A stretch of DNA of 22,335 bases from Ichthyosporea sp. XGB-2017a. Lineage: Eukaryota > Opisthokonta > Ichthyosporea. The stretch is taken from assembly GCA_002811675.1 (NCBI GenBank), contig PDIM01000062.1, positions 1 to 22,335 on the forward strand, written 5' to 3'. This document shows, piece by piece, positions 19,307 through 22,335 of this stretch. The number at the start of each line of letters is the position of its first letter. The stretch's first letter is position 1. Under the pieces are notes generated by a model. That model was not told the origin of the DNA and did not search any database. It saw only the letters and a program-made list of their open reading frames with translations. The translations under genes and the position numbers were made by a program.

Positions 19307-21007
19307 ATGGATTTCGAAGACTTACTTTATAATAATGAATACATCAATACGAAAATTAGCAACCCTGTGGATGCTCGCCTGAGAAAAAATATAAAAGCTT
19401 CTTTCAAAAAGAGAGCACAAAAGGAAGGGGACCCTATCCAGAAAAAACCTGAAGTGAAAAACATTTTCGAGAAGGAGATAGTGGAAAAGAAAACCATTAT
19501 AAACATAGACTCCAGATACAGGGACTACTTGTTACACCCATCGGCAAGTAAATTTAAGTACGAACTGGGAACATCATTCAAAAATGTGAAGAAAATAAAA
19601 CTTGTGTCAACCGAGATCCCCAATACCTCGCAAACTTTCAAGAAGGGCAAAAACACCAGAATTTACTTCTCTGAAAATGATAAAGATATATACTCGACAG
19701 ACATCACCCCAGGAAATTACAACCCAATTTCCTTAAAGCAAGAATTGGAATTCTGCATGAACAATATAAAGAGAGAAGATGGAAGCTTTTTCGATTTTGA
19801 AGTTTCCATAGACTTACAAAGTGACGTGGTGAGCTTTTTATCGCTAAATTATACGTACTTGCAGTCAGACCCAATAAAAGCATTCAAAAACTCAAATTTA
19901 CTGACTATCGAAATACCGAATGCCAGTTCATTCAAACAAGGAGATAATATTTACATTGCAGGTATTAGTGCAAACATATGCGGTATCCCCTCTCGTTTAA
20001 TCAACGGGATTCGCTCAATTAAGAGTGTAGTGGCTGGAGGCGTCCAAATCGAAGTGAGTTCCAAGGCTTTTTTTAACGGTACAACAGGAGGAAATCAAAT
20101 TAAAATTGGAACTTTTCTCCCTGTCAAGTTTTACTGGTCAAAGCCCTCTACAGTTGGGGGTATTTTAGGTTTCCTTCCCGAAGACACATCTTCTGAAGTG
20201 GAGGTGGAAATAGATAATACTATCAGGGGGGTAGGAGAAAGCAGAGGGCATATTTTCCACGCATCTACAATAAAACCCCACTCATTGAAGTCCAATGACA
20301 CTATTTTAATCAATTTCGCAACTGGTTTCTTTAGGGTGACAGTGGTTGATGACAAGAATTTCCATTTCAATTTCTTTGAACAAATGAAGAAAGATACACC
20401 CTTTGCATTTATACCGGTTACAAATAAACTGAAAATCAAGCATCCTTCCCACGGTTTAGTTAATGGCAATGAACTAACATTCTATAACCTGGAATTTAAA
20501 GGGAAAGAAAAATACAACCACCAGAAGTTTAAAATAGAAAAAATAGACGAAAACCATTACAACCTTCTTTCCAACAAAGATATTTACGACTTTATAACCT
20601 TTAATGGAAAGGTTAGAGTATCATCGAATGTACATGGTTTCCAGAACATAGTATCGAATACAGTCAATGATGCTTTAAATAGAAACGTGAACCTTTCTGG
20701 GGAGAATTATCTCTTTCTATGCATCCCAAATTTGGAAACTGTGAATGACCAGCAAATATCTGACGCCTTCGCCAAAATACAACTCAATGCTCCCCCAGGC
20801 AGTTTAATTTACAACAGTTTTGTACCGGTTGAAAAAATTTTCTTCGATAAACTACTTGACGAATTGACTTATTTGGACATTTCTTTCAAAACATATGGGG
20901 GCGAGTTGTATGATTTTAACGATAATGAGCTTTCTCTAAGTTTGGAAATAACAGAGATGGTGACGGTCACTAAAAGATATAACTCCAGAACGGGTAATGT
21001 TCAATGA
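19307..21007 (+). CDS. Capsid-associated protein of the 'DSRYRD' type
   Basis: A 566-aa protein from ATG 19307; the frame is open upstream only through GTG. After a basic N-terminal region (20-60), residues 64-73 read IINIDSRYRD, followed by FKYELGTSFKNVKKIKLVST and EIPNTSQTF. This pattern (a DSRxRD start, then a strand, then lysine-rich 'V-x-x-I-x-L-x-S-x-x-I-P-N') recurs in structural proteins of many large DNA viruses, where it marks a beta-rich capsid or penton-associated protein. The rest is rich in beta-like segments with aromatic turns (GGNQIKIGTFLPVKFYW), consistent with that. It is probably incorporated in the capsid; which shell position is not known from sequence. It follows the 204-aa gene and precedes the 347-aa gene, all on plus. 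A short hairpin follows the stop. Confidence 0.8.
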   Translation: MDFEDLLYNNEYINTKISNPVDARLRKNIKASFKKRAQKEGDPIQKKPEVKNIFEKEIVEKKTIINIDSRYRDYLLHPSASKFKYELGTSFKNVKKIKLVSTEIPNTSQTFKKGKNTRIYFSENDKDIYSTDITPGNYNPISLKQELEFCMNNIKREDGSFFDFEVSIDLQSDVVSFLSLNYTYLQSDPIKAFKNSNLLTIEIPNASSFKQGDNIYIAGISANICGIPSRLINGIRSIKSVVAGGVQIEVSSKAFFNGTTGGNQIKIGTFLPVKFYWSKPSTVGGILGFLPEDTSSEVEVEIDNTIRGVGESRGHIFHASTIKPHSLKSNDTILINFATGFFRVTVVDDKNFHFNFFEQMKKDTPFAFIPVTNKLKIKHPSHGLVNGNELTFYNLEFKGKEKYNHQKFKIEKIDENHYNLLSNKDIYDFITFNGKVRVSSNVHGFQNIVSNTVNDALNRNVNLSGENYLFLCIPNLETVNDQQISDAFAKIQLNAPPGSLIYNSFVPVEKIFFDKLLDELTYLDISFKTYGGELYDFNDNELSLSLEITEMVTVTKRYNSRTGNVQ

Positions 21008-21017
21008 GTTTAATTTT

Positions 21018-21032
21018 AAAAAACGATTTTTT
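21018..21032 (+). terminator. Short hairpin 3' of the capsid-type gene
   Basis: AAAAAA-CGA-TTTTTT, six A/T pairs with a 3-base loop, 10 bases past the stop. Weak alone. The same word occurs in the divergent gap at 17075. Confidence 0.35.
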
Positions 21033-21102
21033 CAGACAAAAAATCTTTGTTTGTGTTTTCAAGATTTGATCTTAAATTTGAAAGCAGATTTGGAATTCGA
21101 AA

Positions 21103-22146
21103 ATGGAACATGTCACAAAGATCACATTCAAAACAAATTTCGACGAAGAGTCTCAATTGAAAGTTTTTAATAGTGTGGATATCTCAAAAGAAGCAGTGCT
21201 GGACGAAAATGAAATGAACATCGTACTAGCGTCCTGGAAAAGAGACAGGGGGTCAATTAAGTCTATAATCGAATACTCTGTGAGCAAACTTAGAAATGAC
21301 TTGGAACTACAATTCATGTACAGAGGCACCATTTTTGCTGTATCATTCAAAACCTGGATAGTATCCAAAAGAGTCCACAGCATAGTCAAAAACACTGCAA
21401 TGAAAATATCATCCGAAAAGAAAATTAAGTTAAAACACGTCTCAAAAATCCTAACTTTCTTGAGACGACATGCTGGAGATATGTTTAACGAGGACCATTT
21501 GAAAGAATGCTCCCAAAAAACAACATTTGAAGATAGACCAATTGGTTGCGACAGTGACGAGTTGATATCAGCCATGAAAACATCTGAGAATTACCGTTTA
21601 GGAGTAGAGTGCCTAACATCAACCACTTTTTATTTTAACGACGGCAGCTGGGCTGACGATGTCATAATTAAAGTGGGGATGGATAGCTTACATTTTTCCC
21701 ATTCAAAGTCTGAAGCAGTTGAGAAGACTTCACGTTTAGTAGCAGATATCAAGAAAACATTGACTACAGATAATTCCAAACCAAGGTCAAAAATCAAAAT
21801 CTTACGAGAACACGGAGTGGCTATAAACTCAAGAAACGTATCCAAAGAGAGGCAGCCAACCGTGTTCATTGAGGGGGTTACAACTTTAGTTTCCGACAAA
21901 TGCAACATTTTTGAGGTAAACGGGGTCAAACTCGTGAGCGACAATGAAAAATTTCCATATGTACGGCTAAATGAATGGGGTTTTCCTTCAACTTATATGA
22001 CAGAAGCGAGGGAAGAGAATGGGGTTTCCAAGACATTCTATTATGATATAAAAATGGACAGAGAGCTGAAAGCCAATCAAATAGGGACTACGGCATGGAA
22101 GGACTACTTTCGAAAAGGACGAAAAAATCAAACAGTTCCTGGATGA
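21103..22146 (+). CDS. 347-aa protein, unknown
   Basis: A soluble, Lys-rich protein with mixed helix and strand segments and no membrane helix. Recognisable features are limited: a helical, basic middle (KIKLKHVSKILTFLRRHAGD), a Ser/Thr-rich centre, and a C-terminal third with aromatic residues (YVRLNEWGFPSTYMTEAR, then FYYDIKMDREL). Two Cys (HLKECS, IGCDSD) lie near the middle. No conserved domain or catalytic motif could be assigned. It is the last gene on plus, following the capsid-type gene by 95 bases, so it may be expressed with it. It ends in a basic tail (WKDYFRKGRKN). Confidence 0.8.
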   Translation: MEHVTKITFKTNFDEESQLKVFNSVDISKEAVLDENEMNIVLASWKRDRGSIKSIIEYSVSKLRNDLELQFMYRGTIFAVSFKTWIVSKRVHSIVKNTAMKISSEKKIKLKHVSKILTFLRRHAGDMFNEDHLKECSQKTTFEDRPIGCDSDELISAMKTSENYRLGVECLTSTTFYFNDGSWADDVIIKVGMDSLHFSHSKSEAVEKTSRLVADIKKTLTTDNSKPRSKIKILREHGVAINSRNVSKERQPTVFIEGVTTLVSDKCNIFEVNGVKLVSDNEKFPYVRLNEWGFPSTYMTEAREENGVSKTFYYDIKMDRELKANQIGTTAWKDYFRKGRKNQTVPG

Positions 22147-22335
22147 TTACTTTACATTTTACATGTATCTAGTAATTAAGGCCGCTACCCTACGTGGTTC
22201 AAATTAAACAATAAGCTGTTAGCTGACAATAAACTGTGTTCTTTTGTTACTAGAAAACCAAATCGCCGAATTGAATCGCCAACGAACAAATGCGACTGGC
22301 AATTGGGTTCCCATGTGACTGGCGATTCGGTTCCC
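22147..22335. other. Right edge, non-coding, with short direct and inverted repeats
   Basis: 189 bases with no open frame of note. ACAATAA(G/A)CTG occurs twice 18 bases apart near 22209-22237. The last 75 bases carry several copies of GGCGATT or AATCGCC in both orientations and a 23-base direct repeat at the window end. The composition is less AT-rich than other gaps. It could be the start of a terminal or tandem-repeat region. Confidence 0.5.
22292..22335 (+). repeat. 23-base direct repeat, GACTGGC(A/G)ATT type, at window end
   Basis: Two copies: 22292-22314 (GCGACTGGCAATTGGGTTCC...) and 22315-22335 (GTGACTGGCGATTCGGTTCC...), with three differences. The second is cut by the window edge, so the array may continue. 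GGCGATT (22321-22327) also pairs with AATCGCC at 22261-22267 and 22274-22280. Confidence 0.75.

Noticed and set aside
22180-22207. tRNA-like T-loop word GGTTCAAAT
   Set aside because: No matching T-stem, anticodon arm or acceptor stem is present around it.

Overview
The window looks like part of the genome of a large nucleocytoplasmic DNA virus (phylum Nucleocytoviricota), or a viral insertion derived from one. It is AT-rich and tightly packed. Twenty-five intron-less genes lie on both strands with gaps mostly under 200 bases and A-rich leaders just before the start codons. The gene mix is typical of these viruses: a poxvirus A22-type Holliday-junction resolvase, a compact PIF1-family helicase, a class I ribonucleotide reductase large subunit, a virion-type HExxH metallopeptidase, a capsid-associated protein with the 'DSRYRD' start, a thioredoxin-fold protein, ankyrin and F-box proteins and SAP-like small proteins. 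No rRNA, tRNA, CRISPR array or insertion-sequence transposase was seen. The host and the exact virus family cannot be read from the window.

Layout. 1-3.6 kb: a secreted papain-like protease and a Fanzor (eukaryotic/viral TnpB relative, RNA-guided nuclease), both on minus. 3.7-6.4 kb: a small Cys/His protein, the helicase (plus), a two-helix membrane peptide and the resolvase. 6.5-7.5 kb: a SAP-like protein with a GGHPV repeat facing a convergent histone H3 gene. 7.6-9.8 kb: a membrane-anchored coiled-coil protein, a 59-residue small gene and the metallopeptidase. 9.9-15.8 kb: a run of minus genes (acidic protein, second SAP-like protein, 76-aa protein, F-box, ribonucleotide reductase, ankyrin, 78-aa protein). 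15.9-22.1 kb: mixed orientation, then three plus genes including the capsid-type protein. 22.15-22.34 kb: non-coding, with short direct and inverted repeats at the very edge.

How it may fit together. Resolvase and helicase serve replication and recombination, and ribonucleotide reductase supplies dNTPs. The metallopeptidase, the coiled-coil membrane protein, the thioredoxin-fold protein and the DSRYRD protein are plausible virion components. F-box, ankyrin and papain-like proteins are plausible host-interaction factors. Histone H3 points to manipulation of host or viral chromatin.

Most worth following up: (1) the viral H3 keeps most tail lysines but has lost K9/S10/T11 and apparently K79, and has a longer loop 1 and a new C-terminal tail; (2) the Fanzor, with a possible guide-RNA region 3' of it; (3) seven perfectly spaced (S/T)-P-x-x tetrapeptides plus a basic block inserted in the ribonucleotide reductase, resembling SPKK DNA-binding tails; (4) AT-rich hairpins just 3' of many genes; (5) two tandem micro-duplications whose copy boundary falls exactly at a stop codon.
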